NCBI GenBank assembly: GCA_036274635.1
Contig: DASUFI010000119.1
Location: forward strand, 1 to 22,292
Length of the DNA: 22,292 bases
Reading direction: 5' to 3'
Source: DASUFI01 sp036274635
Lineage (GTDB): Bacteria; Planctomycetota; B15-G4
The notes beneath the pieces are model-generated. The model saw nothing but the letters and a program-made list of their open reading frames with translations. It was not told the DNA's origin and made no database searches. The first letter of the stretch is position 1, and each line of letters opens with the position of its first letter. This document shows, one piece after another, positions 15,700 through 22,292 of this stretch. The translations under genes and the position numbers were made by a program.

Positions 15700-16098
15700 A
15701 GGCTCGATCGCCCATGGATGTGGCCTGCGCCGTCGCATCGGCCGACCGTGGAGAAGTCCTCGACGGCCCGTGCCGTGCAGTCCGATCCATCGCCCGTGAG
15801 CCTTTCGTCCCGCCGTTCCGGCACGCGACGGCGAGTGCTGGACTTGACGCGCGCGCGGATCCGGCCGAGGATACGACTGGGCGCACAACGGGAGGCCGAC
15901 GTGATGCACGAGGCGACCCGACGAGCGACGGCCGCACGTGACCTGGAACCGGGCGTCGCCCGGTGGCCCACGGCGGGCCGGCGAGAAGCGCGGGGGGGAG
16001 GGCGCGCTTCCTCGCCGCCACCCGGCGTCGAGCCATCGGCGCTAGGCAGGAAGCTCGGAGGGACCGTTCGCGAAGCTCTGCCGCCCACGAGTTCCAGG
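15700..16098 (+). other. Intergenic stretch with adjacent hairpins before the GH13 gene
   Basis: The frame of the downstream GH13 gene is open through here, but the translation is Arg/Ala/Pro-rich and resembles no protein, while a proper lipoprotein signal starts at 16099. The clearest structure is the run of three adjacent inverted repeats at 15949-16016. No promoter boxes stand out. Confidence 0.45.
15949..16016. repeat. Three adjacent inverted repeats
   Basis: CCGGGC-GTC-GCCCGG (15949-15963) is followed by GGCCC-ACGGC-GGGCC (15965-15979). Then comes a 13-bp stem, GGCGAGAAGCGCG (15980-15992), closing on CGCGCTT-C-CTCGCC (16003-16016) with one bulged C and a G-rich loop. The repeats are almost back to back, as in the larger array at 21951-22160. 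Confidence 0.5.
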
Positions 16099-18366
16099 AT
16101 GACTGATCGAACCCGTTGCGTCGGGGAGCGTCGCCTTTCGATCGTAGCCACCGCCCTCTGCCTGGCGCTGGCATGGCTGACGTCGTGCTCGTTTCCCGGC
16201 TCGTCGGAGCGAGACCCGACCACACCCCGTTTGGCGGAAGCTCACGAGACCGGGCCGCAGTGGGCTTCCGCGGAATATGTCGGCTGGCTCGAACGCCGCT
16301 CCATGCTCCAGCAGAGTCGGGAGCTCGCACCCTTGGTCTCCGGACAGGGCCTGCAGTGGCAGCACGAGTACGCCGAGCCGCAACCCCGTGCCGTGGTGCA
16401 GAAGGCGTCCGTGTGGGTCCTCGGTTATCCCGGGGCGGTCATCACGCCTGCCGACCAATCGGTCATCGGCACGTGGGGTGATCCGGCACTCTGGGAGGCA
16501 TTCGACGAGATCGGCATCAATCTGCTCCATACCGGTCCGGTCAAGCGCTCCGGAGGCATCGTCCGCGAGGCGTACACTCCGACCATCGACGGCTGGTTCG
16601 ACCGCATCTCGCTGGAGATCGATCCCGCCCTCGGCACCGAGGAAGAATACCGGCGCATGGTCGCGGCGGCCGAGAAGGCGGGCGGCCTGATTGCCGGAGA
16701 TCTCGTCCCGCTCCACACCGGCAAGGGAGCCGACTATCTCCTCGCGCTGCGCGCGTACGGCGAATATCCCGGCATGTACGTGATGGTGGAGATCCATCGG
16801 GAGGACTGGGGCCTGCTGCCACGGGTGGGGGACGAGTGGCAGACCGCGCTCGTATCCAACGACGTCGCCGACGAGTTGACCGGGCTCGGCTACCTTCCCG
16901 GCCGAATCTCCCCCGCCGACGCGGACCCGGCGGTTCGCAGCTCCAGCGGTTGGAGCGCCACCGGCGAGATCCCCGGAGTGGACGGCAAGGTGCGGCGTTG
17001 GGTGTTCCTGCACGTGTTCAAGCCGGGGCAGCCGGTGCTGAACTGGCTCGATCCCACCTCCGCGGCCCAGCAGGCGGTCGACGGCGACGTGGTCCGCACG
17101 GTCGTCGATCTCGGTGCGAAGGTGGTGCGGATGGACGCCGTGCCGTTCCTCGGGCTCGCACCGCGCCAGGGAAGTTCCCTCGCCTCCAACTACGAGCACC
17201 CGCTGTCGATTCTGGGCACGAACTACCTGGCCTTCCTGATTCGCAAGCTCGGCGGCTGGAGCTTTCAGGAGCTGAACGTGCCGTTCGACTCCCTCAAGCG
17301 CTACATGGCGGAAGGCCCCGATCTCTCGTATGACTTCTACACCCGCACCGAAGGCCTGCACTCCCTGCTGACGAGAGATGCCGCCCTGCTGCGCCTGGCC
17401 TACGGCTTCCTGCTCGAAGCGGGCATCCAGCCCATCGGTCTCGTTCACGATCTCCAGAACCACGACGAGATCACGTACCAGCTCGTTCCCCTGGATCATC
17501 TGGGAGACAAGGTCCTCGACTTCAACGGCGGAAGCATCACGGCACGCGAGCTGCGGGAGCAGACGCTCGATCAGCTGCGCAGGGCCGAGGCGGGCGAGGC
17601 CGCTCCGTACAACCTGCTCTATCGTCCGAGCCAGGACGGGCTGGCGACGACCTACGCGGGCTTCGTGGCCGCCGCCTTGGGCGTTCGCGATCTGGACCTG
17701 ATCACGCCGGACCAGGTGAAGGAGATCCGGCGGGGCCACCTGCTGCTCGCGTTTGCCAACGCCATGCAGCCGGGTGTCTTCAGCCTGTCGGGCTGGGATT
17801 TGATGGGCGCGCTTCCCCTGCCCCGGCAATCGGTCGCCGGGTTGCTGCAGGACGGCGACTACCGCTGGATCAACCGCGGCGGCATCGACCTGATGGATCT
17901 CGATCCCGAGGCCGGGACATCGAGGTTCGGGTTGCCGCGGGCGCGTACGCTCTACGGCTCGCTGCCGGAGCAGCTGAAGGATCCGGATTCGTTCGCCTCG
18001 CAGCTCAGGCAGATCCTCGCGGCTCGCAAGAAGTACCACATCGCCGAGGGCGAGCTGCTCGCCGTTCCCGACGTCGCGGCATCCGCCCTCTGCGTGCTGG
18101 TCCTGCGTCTCCCGGAAGAGTCGGCCCTCGGCGTCACCGCACTGAATTTCGGCCAGAAGCCGATTCGCGAGCGAATCGACCTCGACAGGATCGAAGCGCT
18201 GAGAGGATTCGCGCTCGCCGGCCGGCCCGTCGTCGACAGCGTCAGCGGCGAGGCTGCAGGCGAGGTCGACTCGCAGGGCGGTCTATCGGTCGCGCTCGAA
18301 GGCTGGTCTGGAAAAACCCTCATCATCGGGCAGCCGACTGCGGCCAGAGGAGCCGAAGCCAGGTGA
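16099..18366 (+). CDS. Exported GH13 lipoprotein, trehalose-synthase-like
   Basis: This 755-aa protein starts with a lipoprotein signal (lipobox LTSC, Cys30). The GH13 (alpha-amylase family) regions are present: region I DLVPLH (201-206), region II RMDAVPF with nucleophile Asp346, region III FQELN with acid/base Glu391, and region IV LQNHDE with Asp456, so the catalytic triad is complete. The patterns DLVPLHTGKGADYLLA, FKPGQPVLNWLDP and LSYDFYTR followed by LQNHDE are like a trehalose synthase-type branch that interconverts maltose and trehalose; substrate cannot be settled from sequence. Classical trehalose synthases are cytoplasmic, so a lipidated form is unusual. The ATG at 16099 is chosen because it gives the signal peptide directly; the ribosome site is weak (CCAGG). 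A beta-sandwich tail (about 660-745) fits the GH13 C-terminal domain. Confidence 0.85.
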   Translation: MTDRTRCVGERRLSIVATALCLALAWLTSCSFPGSSERDPTTPRLAEAHETGPQWASAEYVGWLERRSMLQQSRELAPLVSGQGLQWQHEYAEPQPRAVVQKASVWVLGYPGAVITPADQSVIGTWGDPALWEAFDEIGINLLHTGPVKRSGGIVREAYTPTIDGWFDRISLEIDPALGTEEEYRRMVAAAEKAGGLIAGDLVPLHTGKGADYLLALRAYGEYPGMYVMVEIHREDWGLLPRVGDEWQTALVSNDVADELTGLGYLPGRISPADADPAVRSSSGWSATGEIPGVDGKVRRWVFLHVFKPGQPVLNWLDPTSAAQQAVDGDVVRTVVDLGAKVVRMDAVPFLGLAPRQGSSLASNYEHPLSILGTNYLAFLIRKLGGWSFQELNVPFDSLKRYMAEGPDLSYDFYTRTEGLHSLLTRDAALLRLAYGFLLEAGIQPIGLVHDLQNHDEITYQLVPLDHLGDKVLDFNGGSITARELREQTLDQLRRAEAGEAAPYNLLYRPSQDGLATTYAGFVAAALGVRDLDLITPDQVKEIRRGHLLLAFANAMQPGVFSLSGWDLMGALPLPRQSVAGLLQDGDYRWINRGGIDLMDLDPEAGTSRFGLPRARTLYGSLPEQLKDPDSFASQLRQILAARKKYHIAEGELLAVPDVAASALCVLVLRLPEESALGVTALNFGQKPIRERIDLDRIEALRGFALAGRPVVDSVSGEAAGEVDSQGGLSVALEGWSGKTLIIGQPTAARGAEAR

Positions 18367-18743
18367 CTCGAGACGCGCAAGGGACAGGCGGGGCGCCCGA
18401 GGCCTGCTCCAGCGCGGCCGCCTGTAGAGTCGCGCGCCGGTCGGGGGGGGAGACGTCGGGATGGATCGCATGAGGAGCTTCGGCTTCGCGCTCGTCTTCG
18501 TGTCACCGGGCAGTGCCGCGCGCGCCGGCGTGCTGCACGTGCCCACGGACTTCGGCACGATCCCGGCGACCATCCATGACCGCGGGGCCGCGAGCGGCGA
18601 CGGTCAGCTCGCGCCCGTGTCGCCGGCGTTGCCGGCCGGGATCTGCGGCCGCCGGATGGGTTCGTGCGCCGGGCCCTCCGCCCCCTTAGCATGTTCGCCG
18701 CCGCGGCCGGGCTCGCGGCCTCGTCCTCTCTCCGGAGCCGTGT
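18367..18743 (+). other. Intergenic stretch with one decayed gene start
   Basis: The gap between the GH13 and S9 genes contains a run of eight G residues near 18445-18452, just before the ATG at 18461, and the gene remnant from 18461. TAGAGT near 18426 could be a -10 box for that remnant. From about 18610 to 18733 nothing is recognisable. Confidence 0.4.
18461..18605 (+). pseudogene. N-terminal remnant of a secreted beta-helix protein
   Basis: From the ATG at 18461 the frame gives a signal peptide ending in ARA/G, then GVLHVPTDFGTIPATI. This resembles the opening of right-handed beta-helix (pectate-lyase-like) proteins, whose signature is VPxDYxTIQAAI followed by GDTV. The resemblance ends about 50 codons in, near SGDGQ, after which the frame reads as noise and runs into the S9 peptidase gene. 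The repeats that should follow are missing. Confidence 0.45.
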
Positions 18744-20846
18744 GTGAAGCTCTCTTCCGCCCTCGTCCTGGCCCTCCCGATCCTCTCTGCCTGCGCGAGC
18801 GCCCCCGAGCGCCCCGCGGCGCCGCGCGCGATGGAGATCACCGACTTCTACCGCTGCGAGACGCTGAGCGCGCCTGCGCTTTCGCGGGACGGCCGGCAGG
18901 TCGCCTTCGCCGTGAGGCGCTACGACCTCGCGGCTGGCAAGTCGTGGTCGGAGCTGTGGTGCATGGACGCCGACGGCGGCCGGCTGCGCCAGCTCACCCG
19001 CGGGAGCGACGACCATGACGCGCGCTTCTCGCCCGACGGCCAGCGGCTGCTCTTCTCCTCCTCGCGCGGCGACGGCGGCCAGCTGTGGACCGTGGAGGTC
19101 CATGGCGGCACGCCGCACCAGCTCACGGACTGGGCGCCGGGCCTCGGCAGCGCGGAGTGGTCGCCGGACGGCCAGTGGATCGCGGCGACGAGCGACGTGT
19201 ACCCCGACGACGCGCTCGACGCCGATGCGCAGAAGAAGCACGCCGACGCGCTCGCGCCGAACGGCCTGCAGGTGCACGTCGCCGACGGCCTCTACTACCG
19301 CCACTGGACGTCCTGGTACGACGGCAAGCGCGCGCACATCCTGCTCGTCGACGCGCGCAGCGGCAAGGTCGCCAAGGACCTCACGCCTGGCGACTTCGAG
19401 AGCCCGACCTTCTCGCTCGGCGGCCGCAGCTTCGACTTCTCGCCCGACGGCACCGAGCTCTGCTACGTCAGCAACCACGAGGAGGACGAGGCCTCGTCCA
19501 CCAACGGCGACCTGTGGGTCGTGCCGCTCGACGGCGAGATCACCGCGACGACGGCGCGCAACCTCACCGCCGCGAACAAGGGCTTCGACGGCGCGCCGCT
19601 CTACTCGCCCGACGGGCGCTCGATCGCCTACATCAGCCAGGCCACGCCCGGCTACGAGTCGGAGCTGAAGCGCCTCGCCGTCTGCGACCGGGCCTCGGGT
19701 GCGACGCGCTACCTCACCGACCGCGCGAGCTTCGCCGACTGGATCGACGACATGCGCTGGACGGCCGACTCGCAGGCGCTGGTGTTCGAGGCGCAGAACC
19801 AGGGGCGCAACCCGCTGTATCGCATCCCTGCCGCCGGCGGGAAGCCCGTGGAGCTGCTGCGCCACGCGACGATCGTGGGCTGGGAGCTCACGGGCGGCGG
19901 CGCCGGCGTCGTGTACACGGATCGCGCGATCGCCGAGCCCACGGAGGTCTACGCGGCGAGCTTCGCGCCGGCACCGCCGGCGCCGCGGCGCCTGACCACC
20001 TTCAACGCCGCGCTCGCGCAGGAGGTCGACTTCCGGCCCGCCGAGGAGCTGTGGCTGCCCGGCGACGGCGACACGAAGATCCACGGCTTCGTCGTCAAGC
20101 CGCACGGCTTCGATCCCGCGAAGAAGTATCCGCTCATCCTCAACGTGCACGGCGGCCCGCAGTCGCAGTGGGCCGACGCCTTCCGCGGCGACTGGCAGGT
20201 CTATGCGGCCAAGGGCTACGTCGTGGCCTTCTTCAACCCCGCAGGCTCGACCGGCTACGGCCAGGACTTCACCGATGCCATCACCGGCGACTGGGGCGGC
20301 CGCCCCTATCGCGACCTGATGAAGGTGACCGACGCGCTCGAGCAGCTGCCCTACGTGGACAAGGACCGCGTGGGCGTCATGGGCTGGAGCTACGGCGGGT
20401 ACATGACCATGTGGATGCAGGGGCACACGAAGCGCTTCAAGTGCATCGCGACCATGATGGGCGTGTACGACCTCGAGGCGGAGTACGGCGCCACCGAGGA
20501 GCTGTGGTTCCCCGAGCACGACTTCCGCGGCCGGCCCTGGGAGAGCGCCGACTACCAGACCTGGAGCCCGAGCGGCTTCGTGAAGGAGTTCAGCACGCCG
20601 GCGCTGGTGATCACCGGCGAGCGCGACTACCGCGTGCCGTACACGCAGAGCCTGGCCTACTACACCGCGCTGCGCGAGATGGGCGTGCCCGCGCGCCTCG
20701 TCGTCTTCCCCAAGGCCGGGCACTGGCCGTCGTGGAACGAGATGGCCTGCTACTACCGCGAGCACCTGCAGTTCTTCGACGAGTACCTCGGCGGGCACTC
20801 CGCGCCGCCGGTCTCGCAGCAGGCGCCGGCTTCGGGACTCCGATAG
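18744..20846 (+). CDS. S9 family prolyl oligopeptidase-type lipoprotein
   Basis: This 700-aa protein has a lipoprotein signal (LSAC, Cys17). Residues about 35-400 form a WD40-like beta-propeller with repeated ARFSPDGQRL, EWSPDGQWI and FSPDGTEL blades. Residues about 430-680 form the alpha/beta-hydrolase domain with the triad Ser549 (GWSYGGYM), Asp628 (GERDYRVPY) and His660 (AGHWP). This is the S9 family (dipeptidyl-peptidase IV/acylaminoacyl-peptidase type), which removes short N-terminal peptides, probably in the periplasm. The GTG at 18744 is supported by GGAG at 18734-18737, 6 nt upstream, and by the signal peptide that follows at once. The gene looks complete and stands alone. Exact cleavage specificity cannot be read from the sequence. 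Confidence 0.93.
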   Translation: MKLSSALVLALPILSACASAPERPAAPRAMEITDFYRCETLSAPALSRDGRQVAFAVRRYDLAAGKSWSELWCMDADGGRLRQLTRGSDDHDARFSPDGQRLLFSSSRGDGGQLWTVEVHGGTPHQLTDWAPGLGSAEWSPDGQWIAATSDVYPDDALDADAQKKHADALAPNGLQVHVADGLYYRHWTSWYDGKRAHILLVDARSGKVAKDLTPGDFESPTFSLGGRSFDFSPDGTELCYVSNHEEDEASSTNGDLWVVPLDGEITATTARNLTAANKGFDGAPLYSPDGRSIAYISQATPGYESELKRLAVCDRASGATRYLTDRASFADWIDDMRWTADSQALVFEAQNQGRNPLYRIPAAGGKPVELLRHATIVGWELTGGGAGVVYTDRAIAEPTEVYAASFAPAPPAPRRLTTFNAALAQEVDFRPAEELWLPGDGDTKIHGFVVKPHGFDPAKKYPLILNVHGGPQSQWADAFRGDWQVYAAKGYVVAFFNPAGSTGYGQDFTDAITGDWGGRPYRDLMKVTDALEQLPYVDKDRVGVMGWSYGGYMTMWMQGHTKRFKCIATMMGVYDLEAEYGATEELWFPEHDFRGRPWESADYQTWSPSGFVKEFSTPALVITGERDYRVPYTQSLAYYTALREMGVPARLVVFPKAGHWPSWNEMACYYREHLQFFDEYLGGHSAPPVSQQAPASGLR

Positions 20847-21162
20847 GCGATCGGGGCGCCCGACTCGGCCGGGTTCTCCGCGAGCTGCCAGGATGCGGCG
20901 CCGCGCGCGCCGGTGCCGGGTCACCCGTCGTCGCTGGCCGACGGCGATCTCGAGCGCGATGGGAAGCAGGATCTCGCCCTCCGTAGCCGTCCGCGCTCGG
21001 CGAGATCGCCGAGTGGCGCGGGGATGGCTTCACCCAGACGGCGCGGCATCGTCTCGAGCGGACGGTTCCACCGCGCTGCCGCACGTGGCGGTCGGCGGGA
21101 AGTGCCCTTACGATGGAGCCGGCGTGGCGCGACGGGGCGCCATGCACACGGGAGCCACCACG
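20847..21162 (+). other. Intergenic stretch with FG-GAP debris and a hairpin
   Basis: No intact gene is seen. It contains an FG-GAP repeat remnant (20913-20987), followed at 20996-21013 by an 8-bp inverted repeat CTCGGCGA-GA-TCGCCGAG with no T-tract. TACGAT near 21108, after CCCT, could be a -10 box for the hydroxylase gene. Confidence 0.45.
20913..20987 (+). pseudogene. Single FG-GAP/VCBS repeat remnant
   Basis: One frame reads HPSSLADGDLERDGKQDLAL, close to the family pattern PSSVAVGDLDGDGKPDLAVAN. The frame has no start, and the sequence on both sides is unlike any FG-GAP repeat. It is either a remnant of a lost gene or a chance match; the spacing of the four Asp residues argues for a remnant. 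Confidence 0.35.
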
Positions 21163-21885
21163 ATGCTTGGTCATCTCCTCTGGATCTTCGGGGCCTGCTT
21201 CCTGCTCGAGCGTGCGATGCCGGGATGGCGCCTGCCGTGCGTCCGGACGTGGCCGCTGCGCGTGATCGCCGTGAACGTCGTGCAGCTCGGCGTGGTGCTG
21301 CTGGCCGGAATCAGCTGGGAGCGCTGGCTCTCGTCCGCCTCCGTCTTCCACCTCTCGCGTGGGGTCGGCCCGTGGATGGGGGGCTTCATCGCCTACTTCA
21401 TCGCCACCTTCGTCTTCTACTGGTGGCATCGAGGTCGGCACGAGATCGATGTCCTCTGGCGGGGCTTCCACCAGATCCATCACAGCCCGCAGCGGATCGA
21501 GGTCATCACCTCGTTCTACAAGCACCCGCTGGAGATGACGGTGAACTCCGTGATCGGCAGCCTGCTCGTCTACTCGCTGCTGGGCCTCAGCCTCGAGGCT
21601 GGCGCCGTGTACACCTTCTTCACGGCCGTCGGCGAGTTCTTCTATCACACGAACGTCCGCACGCCACGCTGGGTCGGCTACGTCTTCCAGCGGCCCGAGA
21701 TGCACCGCATCCATCACGAGCACGGGCGGCACAAGAACAACTACGGCGACTTCGTCTGGTGGGACATGCTGTTCGGCACCTGGGAGAATCCACCGCGCTT
21801 CGAATCCACGTGCGGCTTCGACGACGCCAGGGAGCAGCGGCTGCTGCCCATGCTCGGATTCGCGGACGTCCACGCGGCCGCTTGA
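21163..21885 (+). CDS. Membrane fatty acid hydroxylase/sterol desaturase superfamily protein
   Basis: This 240-aa integral membrane protein carries the di-iron histidine clusters of the family in order: HRGRH (89-93, HxxxH), HQIHH (103-107, HxxHH), His121, His162, and HRIHH (181-185, HxxHH). Hydrophobic segments near 1-18, 31-50, 70-87 and 127-155 are membrane helices. Members insert hydroxyl groups or double bonds in lipids, using O2 and an electron donor; the substrate here is unknown. The ATG at 21163 has a GGGAG site 8 nt upstream (21150-21154). An in-frame ATG at 21142 would add seven residues with a poorer site. The stop codon region overlaps the predicted -35 box of the next gene. Confidence 0.92.
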   Translation: MLGHLLWIFGACFLLERAMPGWRLPCVRTWPLRVIAVNVVQLGVVLLAGISWERWLSSASVFHLSRGVGPWMGGFIAYFIATFVFYWWHRGRHEIDVLWRGFHQIHHSPQRIEVITSFYKHPLEMTVNSVIGSLLVYSLLGLSLEAGAVYTFFTAVGEFFYHTNVRTPRWVGYVFQRPEMHRIHHEHGRHKNNYGDFVWWDMLFGTWENPPRFESTCGFDDAREQRLLPMLGFADVHAAA

Positions 21886-21909
21886 GCCGGGGCGGCGGGG
21901 CACTACACT
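21882..21909 (+). promoter_or_regulatory. Predicted sigma-70-type promoter giving a leaderless start
   Basis: TTGAGC (21882-21887, overlapping the TGA stop of the previous gene), a 16-nt spacer and TACACT (21904-21909) precede the ATG at 21916 by 6 nt. Transcription would start about at the ATG itself, so the mRNA would lack a 5' leader. No Shine-Dalgarno sequence is visible before that ATG, which fits. Confidence 0.45.
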
Positions 21910-21915
21910 CGCGCC

Positions 21916-22292
21916 ATGCGCGTCGTCCTCGGACCTGCCCTGGCAGCCCATCGAAGAAGTCCTTCGGCGCGGAAGGCGCGTCCTTCGCGCCGGCTCTTCG
22001 TTGCCGGCCCTGCGGCGAATCGCCGCCCCGCGACGGGCGCTCCATTCGGGAGCGTCCTCGACGGGATCGCGGCGGCCAGCGCCCGCCGCAATCCCTGCGC
22101 TGGGTCCCGCCTCGATCCGACACGAATTCCGCACCTTCCGCACTCGAAGCACGTCTTCGACGGGCTGCTGGCGCTGCTCGTCCTGCTCCTCGGCGCCTGC
22201 TCCGAGCCGCCCGACGACACGCCGCTCGGCCGCGAGGCCGCCGCGCTGCTCGCGCGGCCGGAGCAGCCGGTGGATCACGAGATCGGAAGAGC
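21916..22292 (+). CDS. Lipoprotein gene, 5' part, interrupted by a hairpin array and ending in adapter
   Basis: From the ATG at 21916 the frame is open to the window end, but genome sequence stops at 22279. The first codons (MRVVLGPAL) look like the start of a signal peptide. About 70 codons of Arg/Ala/Pro-rich sequence follow, exactly covering the hairpin array at 21951-22160. After that come the hydrophobic core and lipobox LLALLVLLLGAC, then SEPPDDTPLGREAAALLARP. No other start codon lies in frame before the core. The simplest reading is a lipoprotein gene with an in-frame insertion inside its signal peptide, perhaps inactivating it. The last residues (EIGR) come from the adapter and are not real. 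The family cannot be told from the 25 or so mature residues present. Confidence 0.45.
   Translation, partial: MRVVLGPALAAHRRSPSARKARPSRRLFVAGPAANRRPATGAPFGSVLDGIAAASARRNPCAGSRLDPTRIPHLPHSKHVFDGLLALLVLLLGACSEPPDDTPLGREAAALLARPEQPVDHEIGR
21951..22160. repeat. 210-bp array of eight adjacent hairpins with matching ends
   Basis: Eight inverted repeats follow one another: CGAAG-N5-CTTCG (21952-21966); GGCGCG/CGCGCC with AAGG/CCTT and a bulged G (21966-21991); GCCGGC-N8-GCCGGC (21989-22008); GCGGCG-AAT-CGCCGC (22012-22026); CCCG-CGA-CGGG (22027-22037); CGCTCC-N5-GGAGCG (22038-22054); a 12-bp stem GGGAT/GCGGCGG with one mismatch (22063-22095); and TCGAAG-N5-CTTCGA (22144-22160). The first and last share the stem CGAAG/CTTCG. 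The length, 210 bp, keeps the surrounding frame. It is probably a REP- or MITE-like element or a structured RNA. Confidence 0.55.
22280..22292 (+). other. Illumina TruSeq adapter sequence (artefact)
   Basis: The final 13 bases, AGATCGGAAGAGC, are identical to the universal start of the Illumina TruSeq adapter. An exact 13-base match at the very end of an assembled contig is best explained by adapter read-through that was not trimmed. These bases should not be treated as genome, and the true contig ends at or before 22279. Confidence 0.93.

Noticed and set aside
17952..20924. A 990-codon open frame on the minus strand
   Set aside because: It runs antisense through the well-supported GH13 and S9 genes and its translation is Arg/Ala/Val-rich without domains. 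At this GC content antisense frames stay open by chance.
1..22292. tRNA, rRNA, CRISPR arrays and transposase genes
   Set aside because: None was seen on reading both strands: no regularly spaced direct repeats, no transposase motifs and no recognisable tRNA arms with CCA end.

Overview
This is a GC-rich (about 70%) bacterial contig end. The gene content suggests a Planctomycetota-like organism: an ECF sigma factor of the kinase-linked type overlaps a large Ser/Thr kinase with a TPR-like tail, lipoproteins and secreted beta-rich proteins are common, and FG-GAP (VCBS) repeat sequence is present. The taxonomy is an inference from gene style only. The last 13 bases match the Illumina TruSeq adapter prefix, so the window ends in sequencing artefact, not genome.

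Layout. 1-3079 (minus strand): an NtrC-type response regulator followed by a secreted, calcium-loop-bearing protein cut off at the window start. Between them lie a near-consensus sigma-54 promoter and a 15-bp inverted repeat at enhancer distance, forming a possible self-contained regulatory unit. 3277-5318 (minus): a WalW-like polysaccharide deacetylase and a lipoprotein-type subclass B3 metallo-beta-lactamase. 5458-7508: the C-terminal stub of an FG-GAP protein (minus) abuts two plus-strand secreted genes of visibly lower GC. The first is a Cys-rich protein with a HELAH zinc-protease motif and the second is an unknown partner. 7538-8878 (minus): nadA. 9323-10582 (plus): an orphan secreted protein.

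10583-11443 is a gene graveyard with a 67-bp decayed copy of part of nadA and a frameshifted C-terminal secretion-type domain. 11444-15265 (minus) holds an ECF sigma factor, the Ser/Thr kinase translationally coupled to it by an ATGA overlap, and a five-helix zinc-ribbon membrane protein. 15379-18366 (plus): a small lipoprotein and an exported GH13 trehalose-synthase-like lipoprotein. 18744-20846 (plus): an S9 prolyl-oligopeptidase-family lipoprotein. 21163-21885 (plus): a membrane fatty-acid-hydroxylase/sterol-desaturase-superfamily protein. 21916-end (plus): the start of a lipoprotein gene interrupted in frame by a 210-bp array of eight adjacent hairpins, with a predicted leaderless promoter.

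The genes do not form one pathway. The recurring theme is envelope and secreted functions, with truncated secreted-protein debris in several intergenic gaps. The two most promising unexplained systems are the sigma-54 unit at 1-3079 and the hairpin array near the right end.
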